From: Varanus komodoensis
Lineage: Eukaryota > Chordata > Lepidosauria > Squamata > Varanidae
NCBI RefSeq assembly: GCF_004798865.1
Contig: NW_025335641.1
Location: 11,203,301-11,267,300, forward strand
Length of the DNA: 64,000 nucleotides
Direction of reading: 5' to 3'
The notes beneath the pieces were generated by a model. It saw only the letters and a list, made by a program, of their open reading frames with translations, did not search any database and was not told where the DNA came from. Position 1 is the first letter of the stretch, and every line of letters begins with the position of its first letter. The translations under genes and the position numbers were made by a program. Below are positions 25,001 to 40,000 of this stretch, one piece after another.

Positions 25001-28000
25001 TAAGTTCAAGTAAAATTTCAACTGTACAATAATTCAAATATTTAAGCAACATAAGATCTTAACCATAATTTAAAATTATAATGTAGTATATTTGTTTTGA
25101 TACTTATGCAGTTATTCAGAGATTCAAATTTTGGTCTCAAATTCTTCAAAGTTACTTGTAGACTCCATGTAATGCAGTTTCAATTAATTTTTTTGTTGAT
25201 GCTAGCCACTGACTTAAAGTTGTGACCGCATCCCTTCCCCCATCACATACTCTGCATTCCTTCAGAACAAATGTTCACTTGTTGCTATAGTGTCAAAGAT
25301 CAACAGTTGGTGGGGATATGTTTCTTGAGCAAGTGCATGTGAATATTCAAAATCAACTCCTATGGAGAAACTTTAATTTGTATTGACTTAAATGCATTTA
25401 AAACAAGTTGTTACTGGAAGAAATGGCTCCTGGTTTTCACTTTTACACTGCAGCAGATATTGGTACTTTTTCTTAATTACTTTTTTTTAGATGGGTGAAA
25501 TAGGATTGAGAATAACATTAAATATATATTGTCCTTAGCTTTCTAAAACAGTTGTCAGCTAGAGATATAAAACATGGTGCACTTTTAGAAGTAAGTTTTT
25601 GGAAGTTTGTGTCTATAGCAGGTCTATAATAAGCATTATCATCTCTGTTGGGGAACCTTGAATGTCTTCTGTGCAGATACTATGTATACTGGGCAGGTTT
25701 GCTTGTCACACTAAGCTGCTTTGAGAATAAGCCACAGCTGGCTTGTTATTTGCTGAATAACCCATGACAATTCTAACAGAATGAGGCTATCATGACTTAT
25801 TTCTAACTCATTCCTCCCACCTGGCATATATTCCAGGAACCTTTGCAGGAAAATTCCTATTCCACAGTCCTTTGCTCCCTTGCTATGTCAGCTGCCTTTT
25901 AGCTGTTGGCACACTGAGTGCTTTGGATGTGTCCTTCCTTTAGCAGCTTTCAAGACAATTTTCTAATCCCTTTTCTGACAAATCAATACTCATCTATACT
26001 TGTTCTCAAATAAAAAATGATAAATTCTAATATCCCCTTTTGTGATTTTGTATTTTTCCTTTATGCTTTCTTTGCTCAAGAAGTGGTTTTCACTCATTAT
26101 CCCTCCTTTACACCAACTTTATTCTCTGACAGCTGGAGAAATGCTTATTGTTCATTGTACCTTCCCCCTGTGCTCTAGCTGTCCAAGAAGTGGTTTGAGT
26201 TCTGGGTCTTTCACCTATCTATTCCCTCCACTTTCCAACAGAGAAACTACTTTTGCACATGTTCCCGTCCTTTCTCCAACTTCTGCTTTTTATCAGTTGG
26301 ACGAGCTACCACACACATGTACGTATCTTTCACAAACCAAGAGGCAGTTTGAGTTCTGACTCCCTATTCATCTGCCCCTTCCTTCAGCCAGAGAATCATG
26401 TTTTACTTAGGCTGTCAACTCCCTACCCCTACCTCAGCTGGTTTTCAAGAGCAAGATAAGCTTTTTTAAACCTAAGATTCCTTCCGCACCTGCCACGCTG
26501 TTTCCACTGCACTATCAGCCTGATTTTTACCACACTTGCGCACGCACTTTCCATCTCTATCAAAGAATGCTTTCCTGGTTTTGATCTTTCCTACAAGCAG
26601 ACACTGCTGTTTAACTCTTTAAAAGTCTTTACTGTGAAACCTTGATTAGTAGTATGTTGTCCAGACAATTCTTGGCACTGAGATAATAGTTTAGTACTCA
26701 TTTTAAGTTAGCTTGTTAAGGCACCATGAGAAGCCAGAAGTGAACTGTACAGAGACTTTGCTCATATGGTGTATATATATATTCTAATGAAGTGGATGGT
26801 GAATAAATAGAAAATCCTATATGAGTGAGATTATATGTGAGAAATGAGATACTGCTAGACTAATGGAGGGGAGTTTATGTGGAGAATGCTATCAAGTGGC
26901 TGACTGGGAGAGGGGAAAATTTACATGGTTCAGGCTTGCTAGAGATATATTTAGGGGAAAGGATGCAAACAGGGAGGTATGACTAAGATGGCATCAGTTG
27001 GTGGACTGTGGTGGTGGAAAGGCTTGTTTCTCAAATCTACATAGTATAACAGTTGCTGGATGAATAGGTCATTTTGCCACCGCGAGTCTCCAAGTTACAA
27101 ACAACCTGTGCTTATGAGCAAACTGCCATAAAGCCTGTGAATTAAAACAAAAAATAAATATCACCACAGAGAGAAAAACCAAAAGGAGAGCAGGGAAGGG
27201 CCTCCAAAATATCACATTGGGGGTGGGGGTGAGGGGAAGAAGTGGAAGGAAAAGGGAAGAGAGGGAGACCTCCAAACCAAACTTTCCTGTCCTGCCCATC
27301 TGAAGTGGACAATCTGGCATTTCCTTGCTGCAAAGAGGAGGCACTGGTAAGTTTGGGCAGGGGGCAGGCTTAGAGAGATTTGTGGTTTTCTACTTTCACA
27401 GGGGTCCTGTGCCCCTAACCCCTGCAATTGTGGAGGGCTGCTATACATGATCTGACTTATTTCCAGATTTGACTTAAAGACAAATTTCTGTTTTCTCAGG
27501 AACAGAACTCTTGTAACCCTGGGGCTGCCTGTATAGAATAAGTAAGAATAATGGTCTGAGATCCACTCAGTAATAGGGGTGTGGATATTATGCACATCAT
27601 TCCATGCCATTGTTTTGGATGGTAAATTCAGCAGATGTGGGGGCTGATACGTATTACAGATAGTGTTATTTTTAGCTCCTGGTCCTAGAAGCTGTGGGTA
27701 ATCCTGAAGTAGCGTATCTCCCTTGATTTGCAAATGTGCAGGATGCAGCAACGGACATGTAACAATAATGTCTCGTATAAGGTTTTTTTCCATATCCAGC
27801 AGTGTGTAAAGGGAGCACCACTGAACATGTTTTTGCCTGCTTGAAAGCACAATGGAAAGTCTAGCATGGCTTTGAGCATAGCTAACATTTATTTGTTGGG
27901 GCATCCACAGAGCCCAGAACACAGCTGTGAACCGTAGTTGAAGTGCAATAACCTGCTCATCAAAAATGAGGATGTACACGCAGAAGCCATTTACAGTGGC

Positions 28001-31000
28001 AGCGACTGATGAAGAATGATCTTGTGGCTACCTTATCTGCCAATGTATAGTTTGAGAATATAGCAGTGTCATGAGCTCATCATGAAACACTAGTAAATAT
28101 TTCCATAAATCTGCCTTTAGATTCAGCATGTGTGTTGAGCAACATGCTGTAAGAGCAGACACAGTTCTAAAACTTTTCATCCCTCTCGGGCAAAGCTAAA
28201 ATGTGGATGTGTGGAGACTTAAGTACTTCAGGCATTTTAGGTAACATCAGCTCATGGAGCCCTTTTTTTTCCTTCTCAGTTTATAACATCATGTTCAGAA
28301 CATGGGCCATTTCTCTGAAGAATCTGCATACTTCCTAACTTCGAAAGTAGTCCTACAAAAGTAGTGCTTTCAACATATCCAGTTTTGAAAGCAAATTTTC
28401 ACATAGCCCCAACATTTTTTCCCAAGTTTTTTTTTCTGATATTAATTCCTCGTTACGGTGTGTGAATTATATTATGGGACCTATTTCTGCTGCTATGGTT
28501 TCAAAAGTGACCTGAGACATGCAGAAAGTTCCATGAAATTTGACATCATCCCAAACATCTACATCCGACATCAGTGTCTAAATGGCTTCAATATGCCACC
28601 AGTAGGCAACACATCAAGTTTTCTATAAGTTTCTCCTCTACCGTTACTATGCTTACAGCATTACAGTCTTTGTTCAAAGAAGCAGACACTTCCAACAACT
28701 GGAGGCTCCCGAACCCTCTGTGACTACCCTGGTAGAGAGTTCTTCCATAGCCATGTTTTTCTTCTTATCCTCCTCTATAGAATCCTTGCTAGTTTCATGC
28801 AGCAACCTTGCAAAACCTTGTCCTTGTCATCATGGTGATCAGTAAGAGCATTTTTTTTTCATTTTACTGCAGCAGAAATAATTGCTGTTCATCCATAACA
28901 GAACTTGTAGCCCTTTGCAAAGTATATGAGAAGAAGTGCGAACAGTCACATACTGCAATGCTTTACCTACAGAAATGGGAAGAATTGAATGAAAAGGGGG
29001 TAGTAGAGGCAAAATGGTGGAAACAATACAGTTTGTAATGACCTAAAGAATCCCCTCCTCCCCCCCCACCCCCCAGTTTAACAATGTAGAAACAATGTAG
29101 TAGTGGTGGTGAAGAACATGGGGCCGGGGAGAATGATGTAAGCTGCACTGAGTCCTTTAAAGGAAAAGGGAGGTATAAACAGCTGCCATTTCTTAATGTG
29201 TTACAGAAGCAACTTAAGAAAGCAGAAGGAATAAAGTCTTATAAGAATGCAAGTCACAGTGCCAGACTTTATAATGTAAATTAAACAGGGTAGAGGGAAT
29301 TTTGCAGGGTAGATAACGCAAGAGCATTATCTGGAAGTCCCTTGTTGCTGCTGACAACACTTTCCAACCTGCATAGTCTGCAAGCAGCAGTAAGGAGGCC
29401 TTGTTTCATATACTCATTTTTGTTTTGCTGCAGATACCTTGCACAGGATTAGGTAATGTCTCTCAAGTAGATAAATTTGAGTATAGCAATTGGATAAGTG
29501 ATGGAAACAGTAAAAAAGGGAGAAACAAAAGAAACACTGATCAATATATTGTGTGCTGATCAATATTCAGACTCCCAATATGTTAAATATACTGCCTCAT
29601 GTGACATATTCTGTGATACAAAAAGGTGACCTAACTAGTGAAATCTCTCCTAACCATACAACATTATTGCAAATTGCAGGCTGAAAGTGTCTTTGAAATA
29701 CACTGGAGAAAAAAACTTGATTAGTATTTTGGCTACAAGAATAATAAGGAACAGAACAGCAAAGTTTATAGAGGACAATATATATGGTAGGTTAGCATGG
29801 AGGAGCAAAATTAACTGCTGAACACTTTTATCTTTCCCCTGGTGCAATTGCTCTTCCATGTTTGCCTGCATGGAAGAACATGATTGGTTCTGACTGCTCC
29901 ACAGGCATCTTTCCACTGATTGCTCTGCTTACTCCCACTGTAGAAGTGGTACAAGTTTTTAAGTTGGATCTTGGGCATGATGTAGTATGACCAAGAGCTG
30001 TGCAGGGAAGACTGGCTGACCTTGTGATGGAAGGGAGACTAGAAGTTGAGGAACCCCAGAACTGTATCATTGCAAAGGAGGAGGAAGAGCAGGGAGAAAC
30101 TGGTAATGTACCATAGGGATACAACTGATACAGTGCTTGTGCTTTTTTGCCCTTGGCCAGCAAGGTTTACTGCCAACATTCAAAGAGTATGAGCCTTTTC
30201 ATGGCATCAGTTTGTTCCCTCTTTATCCAATCCAAAGATGAGGTCCAAGGATGTCATTCCTTCATGCACTTGATTTACTTGAAGAGTAGGTGGTGTTACT
30301 TACGGTCTGAGTTGACTAGATAGACAATACAGTTCACTGACTCTGGTTTGTTTGTTTGAAAAGTTAGTGTTTGGTCTTCCCTGCAACTTAAGTGGCAGTG
30401 ACCAGTCTTTTGTGAGCTACATCTGTCCTGTTCTACACTTATTCTGGAAATGCACATTTTTTTATGCATTGGTTAGTGGCACAGCTTCCTCAGGTCCTGT
30501 TTTCCTCAGCTGTGCTCTGTGGCTGCTGAAATCGGTTGCTGTACTGACTGTTCAGGATGTTCTTCAGGTTTATTCTTTTCATCAGGAGATTCAACCCCTG
30601 CCTTTTTCTTCTGGAAAGCTGGTGAAGGCTGGTTTATGGGAATCTGTAAAGTGTTCCAAGTCTATTGAGAGTTACTTTTCTCCCTGTTACCAGAGACAGG
30701 TCAGAAAAAGGGCTTTATCACCCACATATTATTGGGGTTCACTGATATGAGCAAAGTGCCACATCACTACCTGGTATAGATTTGCGGTGCTGTGACAGAT
30801 GCTATGGCAAAACAAGATGGAGAAGTATACTTTCTTGAGGGCTAGTATCCACATCTTCTGCAGTGAGGTTCAACTTAACTGCATTTTCCTTAGGAAAAGT
30901 ACTCTTCTTCCCAGATTGTGGTGTTTACACTTGTTTGTTTTAGACAGCATCTCTAAGTTCACTTAGTATATTTTTAGAGAGCTTTGGCTTTGAATGAATC

Positions 31001-34000
31001 AATGAACAGAGTGCAGGTTGCTTTTCTTGAAGCAAGGGAAAACTGTTGTACTGCTTTTACTTGAGAAATACACAGTTGGTGAACTTGCCCCACAAGTGGA
31101 ATGGGCAGCTTGCAATGGCAGCAGAGATGGACTCACCAGACATAGTGTAGTTCCCAAAGGCTTTGTGTGGAGAAAAAATAGGGAGCAGGCCTGGATCTTG
31201 TGGTTTGAAACATTGCAGAAGAGATTCTGTTCAGCTTGGGGGTACTAGATACTGATGGCCATGGAATATGGGGTTTTTGACATGCCTAATGTCAGGGAGA
31301 AGAAATCACAGGTTGGGAATAGTAGATTTTCATGCGATGAAGAATTTGGGGCAAGGCAATTGTGCCAGTTTGGTGTCATGTTTATACAATCAAGCAGGAA
31401 AGTTGCTAGCTTTTCATAAAATGACATAGCAGGTGGTGTGAGATTTCCTTTAACTTTTTATTTAGGCCATGAAGTTTATCCTTTCACTGCAAAGGAAGTG
31501 CATGAAGTTTGTATTAATATCTGCTCTGTAAGTCATGGGCAAAGATTGCCTACAATTTCCCACTTCTCTGAATTTATTTAGTGGTTTATGAATGTGCCAA
31601 GTTCATCCTCTGACCCAAACTGCATCTGCATTCTTTGACAGTGTTGTTATTTATTAGATGTCTATTCCCCATTTTTTCTTTTAAAAAAGCCTCAAAGTAG
31701 CTTGCAGAATTCTCTTCCTCCTGCTTTCAATCTTATTCCCACAACAACAACACTGTGAGGTGAGTTGGAGTGAGAGTCTGTAACTGGCCCAAAGTCACTC
31801 AGTTGGCTTCATGGCTGAACAGGGACTAGAACCCAGACTCATGCTCTCAATCACTGCTTCATACTGGTTTTCAGTGTTGGGCTTCCTCTGCCTCAGTCAG
31901 GACTCCAGATGCCCAGGCTTGCAATGTTCTTCTTGAGGAATTCAGAGTGGTGAGAATATGTGGTGTGTGGATTCACACAACAGATGCAGTAGTGGGCTCC
32001 TTGTGTCATCTGAACCCTGTTGTGGTATTTTAACATATGTTTAGGTTTTGGAAACCACAACAAGAAACAGTCTGTTCTATAGCTTCCACGATTCATGTTG
32101 CTCATGGTCTTCACTGTCCTGAAATGCAGCTATCACACAGAGCTCCAGGATCTGCTGTGTGGGATTGTGTGGGATTGAATTTCAGGCACAGTGGCTGGTG
32201 GACTATGTGCCAACTGCAAGAGTACTGAGCAAGGAGGAGGGAAATAATGCTAACATAGAAACAACTTGATTGGTTGTGAGGCACATCCAGGCAAAAAATG
32301 CATACAGTGGAAACTAGGCAGGGTTACTTTTTGTGACTTGTGAAGCAAGACTGCTTGTGAAGGGCAGCATGTTCTTAGCCACTCTTGTCAGACAGCTTGG
32401 TGGCACCATTCAGCAACCCACAATGAAATTGTCCTGTCAGGTTTAGACAACAGAAGCCATTGTGATTATGAACCACCCTGAAACAAATCGTAAGTTTTCA
32501 GGGTGGCTTGTCTGAGAAAAATAAAGGTGGAAAAAGCACAGTTCAGATGGCTATGGTCACTAAGTCATGGCTTTCAGATATGTTTTTATGTACTTTCCTT
32601 GGAGTAGATAAATAGATAATGGTGCAAGTATCTCTGGAACTTTTGTGCCTAGCTGTTAAACTTACTTTGTATTTGGGCAGATGCTTGGGCACTTAGGCTG
32701 ATAGACTTAAGAACAAGTACCATTTAACTGAATTGGAATGTGCTCTTAAATAATCCAGATGAAACAAAATATTTTAAAACTTAACTGCTTGCAGGTGAAA
32801 AATAAGCTTGTGCTTCTGTTCAGTCACAAAGTCATGCCCGACTCTTCTTGACCCCATGGACAAAATTCCTCCAGGTTCTTCTGTCCTCCACCATCCCCCA
32901 AAGTCTACCCAACCCCACATGTGCTTACCTCCTCCTTAAAATCAGTGGGACTTAGAAGCTTTAGCTGGATCATGCCAACAAGTTTTATATCATGGAAGAA
33001 CAGAGAATTCATTCTTGACTTACTCTTATTTTTATTATTAGAAAGGTAAAGGGTTCCCCATGACATTAAAGTCCAGTCACGTCTGACTCTTGAAGGTGAT
33101 GGTTATCTCCGTTTCCTAGCCAAGGGAGCCAGCGTTTGTCTACAGGCAGTTTCCATGGTCATGTGGCCAGCATGTCTAAACACAGAAGTGCACAGAATGC
33201 TGTTACCTGCCCACCGAAGTGGTACCCTTTCATCTACTTGCATTTACATGCTTTTGAACTGTAAGGTTGGCAGGAGCAGGGACAGAGTACGGGAGCTCAC
33301 CCCATGTGTGGATTCGAACTGTCAACCTTTTGATCAACCAGCCGAGCAGCTCAGCAGTTTAACCCACTGCGCAATTTTTTTTTATTATTATGCACCATTA
33401 ATTTAAAGGTTGTGTAAAATCTGGAGAACTGAGAGCTCCAATGTTGTTACTTCTAAGCCTTAATAATTAAAAAATATAAGTAGGCCTATATTATATGTAG
33501 TCTCAATATATATTGAACCTGACAGTGACCAAGAGACCAATTTCCTGTACGATGAAATCTCAGGGGAAATATTTGGACTGGTATTTGCTGTCCAAGGTTA
33601 GTTAAGTGAACATGAGACAATTTCTGTTTTGGCATAAAATGCTACTTGCCATCTTTTAAAGTAAGGGCAAGATATTCTGTGAACAGGGAATATAAAAAAG
33701 TAATAGACCCAATGAGCCTGAAAAATAGTCCAAATTAAGGCCTGTAAAACATCAAGAACACAAAATTGTGAAGACACGCAAGTAGTATGCAAAACTACTT
33801 GCTTAAGCGCCCAGCCATCTGAAGAATAATATTGTAAAGAGTAATATTATTCAAACCAAAGTTTGCTCTGGTTGCTATTAATAATTTGTGTGAGTTATTA
33901 TTTCTGCTAGTTTAATTGCACACTTATATTGAAGGCTCAGTATAAGTACATAGTGATTGTATGGTGCAATATATTTCAATATTATGCAATTTATTTATGC

Positions 34001-37000
34001 AATAAATATATAAACATAAATGCCACTGTATCACTGTGGAAGTCCACTTGTAACTCACCATTCAGATGCTTCCATCAGAATGACATAATTTAAGCTAAAA
34101 GAATGACTGACCCAGGATCAGTTAATAATCCAGTTTGCATGTCATGGAAGCAAATATTTGGTTACTTTACCCACAATTCATAGGGACCCAATTGGTTTGT
34201 TGGAGGTTAAAAGGTGCATCATGGATTTGCTACCTAAAATAGCTAAAGGACTGCTAGCCTTTGACACTTTAATGTTTCTTTGTTAAACAATGTGTCTTTT
34301 AAAAATCAGATTCTGAGTTACAAGAATGTTTTGGATATAAGGAGGGTATAAGCAACTCTTGCTCCACTGAATGGGAGGTTTGCTAAGTTTTCATTCTGGA
34401 TCAAATTATTGCTTATGCTTTTCATAAAAATAAATTTAAGAAGTGACAAATAGACCTAAGGGACATTTAAAAACTTTTACAAGTCAATTTGCCACCTCTG
34501 GAGATTCACAACTTTATCAAGAAATACAATGTGTTAAATATGAGTTGAACATTTTTGCACAGCCGGAAGAATTTGCATTACCTTGGTCAGGGCACATTGA
34601 GACAAGGGTGAACAGCCCAGCAAAATATTGACAAATCACCTGAGCTAACAAAAACATTGAACAACTACCTTGGCAATGATAGTGACATATTACCCATCCC
34701 AAATATAAAATCAACAATTTGTAAAATGTTACAGTTGCATCAGAGTGAACATTATATCCCTCAACTTAATTTTTCCTTCCTTGGTATGTTGCAAAGGCAG
34801 TTCTTAGTGGTGCCTTTGTGAATTGACGACATTCCAAAGCAATAACTAATATGAAACCAGGGAAAGCAACTGGTCCAGATGGATTTCTAATTAAATGGTA
34901 TAAACCACTTCAAAGTTTTCTGGTTCTTAAACTTCAGCAGTTGCTACTTTTGAATCTGGTTATATTTCATCAGTGCTAAGTGATGCTTATTTTACAGTAA
35001 TTCCTAAAGCAGATATAGATCATACTTCCTGTGCTAATTGTTGACCATTTCATTGAGGCTGAAATCAAAATACTAAATATAGTTTTGGCTGAGTGACCAC
35101 AAGAACCAAGGTTGATTAGGCAAGGAACAGACACTGTTCTCTCTTTGAAACCAGAGAAGGCCTTCATTAAAAACAAAAATTGAAATTCATCTGTCACGTT
35201 GAGAAATTTCTGTTTTCCTTCAGAATTTTATATTTGGGGTAAAATTTTATATGAAATGCCTTGAGCCAGAGTTAGGGCCAGTGGAATATTGTCTGAGTTT
35301 ATTTCTTGAGAGAGGTATTAGAACAGAGTATGATACTTGATTTAGGTTTGGAACCCCTTGCATGTGCTATTAGACAAAACCCTTATATTTATGTGTTAGA
35401 ATATAAGCGTATTTTATGCTAATGACCTCCTATTACTTATTTCAGAAGTTCAGTTATCTATTTTGGTGTTGATGCAGCCAGTTAATGATTTTGGACAGTT
35501 ATCTGGTTATTCTGTTAAGTGGTCAAGGTCAGAACTCATTTCTGTTAGAGATAACATACCCCATACTGTGCTATTTAGTTGACAATTTAGACTTTGTGCT
35601 GAATTTGCTACTTAACTGGGGATTCTTTTCCAAGAGACATATCATTAATACTTAAATTTGAGGAAGTTATTTAATATTTAAGAGCACAGATATTCTTTTT
35701 GGGCATGTTCTTACCTGCCCATCTCTTGGAATCTAGTACAGTGTCATTGTAAATTGATTTTCTGTTACTTCTTGACAGTTAAAAGACTAACATTACAAAA
35801 TTGTAAGGATATACAACCACCAATAATAACAAAATAGGTGGATGATTTAATAAAATGTTGCATTTTTTAATGGGTGATCTTAATGGATAAATACATGAGT
35901 ATTTGTGGTGAGGTGCCTTTGTTGAAGTATATGCATAAGCATTGCTAACAACAATAATAGATTTTGTTATACACTGATATGTAATGTGTTGCCAAGCTGT
36001 TTCCAGATTATGGAAACCGTGTATGAATGAATCAAATGAATGAGCCCATTCTGAGTCATGCACTCTGGGATGATCAAGAAGAGATCTTGTCCTTTCTGTT
36101 TGTGTCAGTCTTTCAAGTATCTCCCCTCAGTCTTCTTTTCTTGAGGCTAAACATGCTCAGTTCTTTCAATCCTAGATCATCCTCTTCTGAACCCTTTACA
36201 GCTTGTCTGCATCTTTCTTAAAGTGTAGTGCCCAGAACTGGACACAGTACTCCAGGTGAGGCCTGACCCATGCTGAGTAAAGGAGAACTAGTAGTAATAA
36301 CCCTAACCCTAATGCAAGTGATTATCTTTAGCAAGTATGTGAGACCATTGTTGGAGTGTCCCAAAATAAATATTCTGCATAAATTTAAAGTACATTAAAT
36401 GTGCTATACAGGCAGTCCCCAGGTTACAAACAAGTTTTGTTCCTGAGAACTTTATTAAGTCAAAGTTGTATATTAGTTCACGTATATAAAACACTTTATA
36501 TACAGTCAGCCCTCCATATTCATAGGGATTATGGGTGCAGTCTCCCCATGAAAGTGGAAAGCCACAAATATCTCTAGCCCTTCCCCTCAAACCTTAACTC
36601 TTAATACTGTTGACCATGCATGTTTTGGATTGCTTCTCTCTTATATTCAGACCTTGGTCTCATCCAGCAGGGCTCCTCTTCTTCATTTATTCCACTTTTA
36701 TGCACTTTTTACTTGCCTCACCTTTCACTCACCAGTGCCTCCTTTGTTTTGTAGGACATTAGTGGGAAGCTTTTTCCAGATAGTTTGGCCTATGACTCCC
36801 ATTAGCATTAAGTCAAAATTAGTGCTGAAGGTTGGTGAGAGCTGAAAGTCTAAATTTTTGGACAGCTACAATTTATACAATCCTTTCAAGCAAGGTGAGA
36901 CACTCCTTTCAGCTAACACATGATGGAATATTATGTGTTTTCAAATCTTCAGTTGCTTAGTTAATTCTTATCACCTCTGGATTTTCTATTTCAGCCACCA

Positions 37001-40000
37001 AAATCAGATAATACTTTAAAAGATTCACAAAGCAAGGTCCACTTCTTTATTTACATTCCATAATCCAATAGAATCCTTGTTTTGTGGCATGTACTTAGGT
37101 GGGCTGTCAAATAATAACTTCTCCATTTATTCAATTGCTTGAGTTAAAAAGAGAAGCATATAGGGAAAAGGAAAGGTTAGAATGCTGAAAATGAAGAGAG
37201 TGTTAGATGTAAGTAATTTTGGCAGATAATTTCTTCTATGGCTCAAATAAATTCTGTTACTCTGAAAAAGATGCATTCTGCAGTCCTACCACAAACAGTA
37301 CAAAATCTGCAAATAAAGCCCTTTAGATTTTGGATTTGAATTTGCATAGCTGCAAATTCTTTCATCACTGTGAACAATCTCAATATTTAGGTTTTTTTAC
37401 TTATTGAAAATATTTAAATATTTATATTTAATATTTAAGTTTTTAAATATTAATATTTAAGGTTTTTCTAAACATGTAATTCTAAATATTTAATTTTTTA
37501 TTAATCTAAATATTTAAGGTTTTTTTCTACTCAGTGAATGTGAAATGGTGTAGTTCAAGGAATTTTGATTAGTTCACAATATTGGATGGTCATCATGTTT
37601 TAATTTAATATTGAATAGGATTTGAGATAATTGCTTAAAAATAAGATGGTTTAACATACCAGTTGAGAAACTTAGGACAAGCAATGTTTATAGTGTTTGA
37701 AATGAAAAATAAGTGGTTATTCTTCATGTGAGATGGGTTGGTTTGTTAATTTGAAAGATACTCTAACCCACGTTTCAGGGCATACTGTTCTCCCAAGATG
37801 GCAAGCAGTATTGCAAAAACATTAGCACAAACCACACTCAAAGGTGCAACAGCTGTTTTTATAACCACAAAATACAGATTGGTATAAATGTGTTTCCAGG
37901 GTTTTCTTTACCCAGTAGCCATGCATATCTCCCAAGGGATGGAATTCCAAAGGTGTGGGGCCAAAGGTGAAAATCCCCTGTACATAGTACCTGACAACCT
38001 TAATAGGTCTTGTGGGTGAACCAGAGAGTTTAAGCCATGATGCTGAATATAATGCTTTGGGAATTTCATCCAGATAGCATGGTCCTATCCCATACCATTT
38101 CAGGCTTTTAAGACCAAAACCAAGTGCCTTGATTTGGCCTTAAAAATAACAGGCAGTCAATTTAATGAAACAGAATAAGAGGAATAAGTCTAGCTCCCAG
38201 GGGCATTTTAGCTGTTGCATTCTGTATCCGTTACAGTTTCTCAGTACTCCTCAAGGGCAGCCCCATAGATTGCATCATAGTAATGTAGCTTGGATATAAG
38301 TATATATATGGATAGACGAGAAGCCAGTGTGGTATGCTGGTTAGAATGTTGTACTGGAAACCTGGTATATCTGGCTTCTCTTTCCCATTCAGCCATGAAG
38401 CTCACTGGGTAACTCTGTGCCTGACACTCAGCCCAGCCTACCTCACTTGGTGGTCCTTGTGAGGATAAAATGGAACTATGTAAGCCATCTTGGGTTCCTC
38501 ACAAGAGGAAATAAGGTGGGATATAAATGCATGGTGATGCTGATAATAAACTAATAATTATTGGCCTTTTTTAGATAGGATTGCAGCTGCCAACACAGCC
38601 TTTTTTCATTAGCAAATAAAATAGGTTAGAATAAGCAATATTAGCGAAATGAATGTTGGGGTACTTGATCAGGTTAGACCTTTTTTGTTTGCCATGGTAT
38701 CTGTGAAGGATAATATAAAGACATCTTTATAAACTTGTCAGTTAAGACTGGTTTGTAGTCTTAACATCAATATTATGAGACAGCAAATATACCTAACATA
38801 AAGGAATGGATGACAAAAAGCATTGTGCTATATTATTGTGCCAATTCTCAGGAATGTGAGAAAAAGCAAAGACATACATATGCTATGTGCTTCAGTCCAC
38901 AGCTTTCCTTTTAAATGTTCTGAAATCTATTCTCACTCTACCTTGCATTAATTTATTGAATACCTTGCTCACTGTAAGTACTGATGCTTACTGTTTTTCA
39001 TATTTAGTAACAAATAATTAAGCTAAGTATAATTTGTTTTGTTATGTATGTTTTTGTTAATGATTATATGTAATTTGTCATACTTTTTAAAAGTTTGCCA
39101 CAATCCAAAGCGCAACTGCAGTACTTTGGCAATAATACCTTTCAATTACAGTACTGAAAAAGCATTCTTGAAGACTGTACATCTACAGTGGGATTCAGTG
39201 TGTAGCACAAAAGGCTGTATTTGGAAAGGAAATTTGGAGCTCCTTCTTCATCAATTGGAAATGCCTTCTGCTTGCACATAAAGGTCTTCAGTTTATCAAT
39301 TTTTTAAAGCAACTTGGGAATCAGCCCAGCAAAATATTAGATCTTGTCACCAATTTCTGTTGATGAGAGTTGATCATCTGGCTGCCTCTACCATTTAAAC
39401 CAGTAGAACTTAAACATCTCTTTGTATCCTTAAAAATAAACAAAAAACAATCGTATATCTGGAATTGAGAACTGGGGGCCAGAATGTTATGACTTTTACA
39501 ACTTGATGTTGGAAATGCAGTCAAGCAAAGTTTTTAGATTTTAGCACCCTTATGATATAGTAGGTTTATGCTTCAAACTATATTGTACAGTTGGGTTTCC
39601 TGAACTGAAAGCAATATCAAATGCTACTTGTAGTCTGAGTATTTAAAAATAGTAAGGCTACAAGCCAGTGTCTATGAATGCTCTACCTGTGTATGCAATC
39701 CACTGTACTATCCTCTCATATTCCCATAGAGTCCTTCAGCATGCTGAGGGTGATCAGTAACTTGCATCAACCTGAGAATGGGGATTGGATTAGGATGTAG
39801 GAGATAGACACAGACTATCCATCAATTAACAGGTTATTGCACTTCTTTCAGTTGCCCTAAGCACTGAAAAATGGGGCTTTTCCATGTATAATTGACTGGC
39901 TTTGCACTTTGTATTTGCAGCTAGAAAGTAAAACTACAGAAATAAACCTATTGTTGTTATTAAAGTACTTTAATCCCGCTCCTCAACAAAAAGATCTCAG

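Noticed and set aside
27212-27979. Longest ORF (255 codons, - strand) as a host gene
   Set aside because: Its end reads through a Tigger-like MITE and the rest overlaps a decayed Harbinger-like region in mixed frames. No splice sites or host protein family are evident.
33340-33385. Possible tRNA gene
   Set aside because: Box A and box B are part of a longer SINE body and no cloverleaf closes properly.
36296-36314. Interstitial telomere
   Set aside because: Only two hexamers are present.
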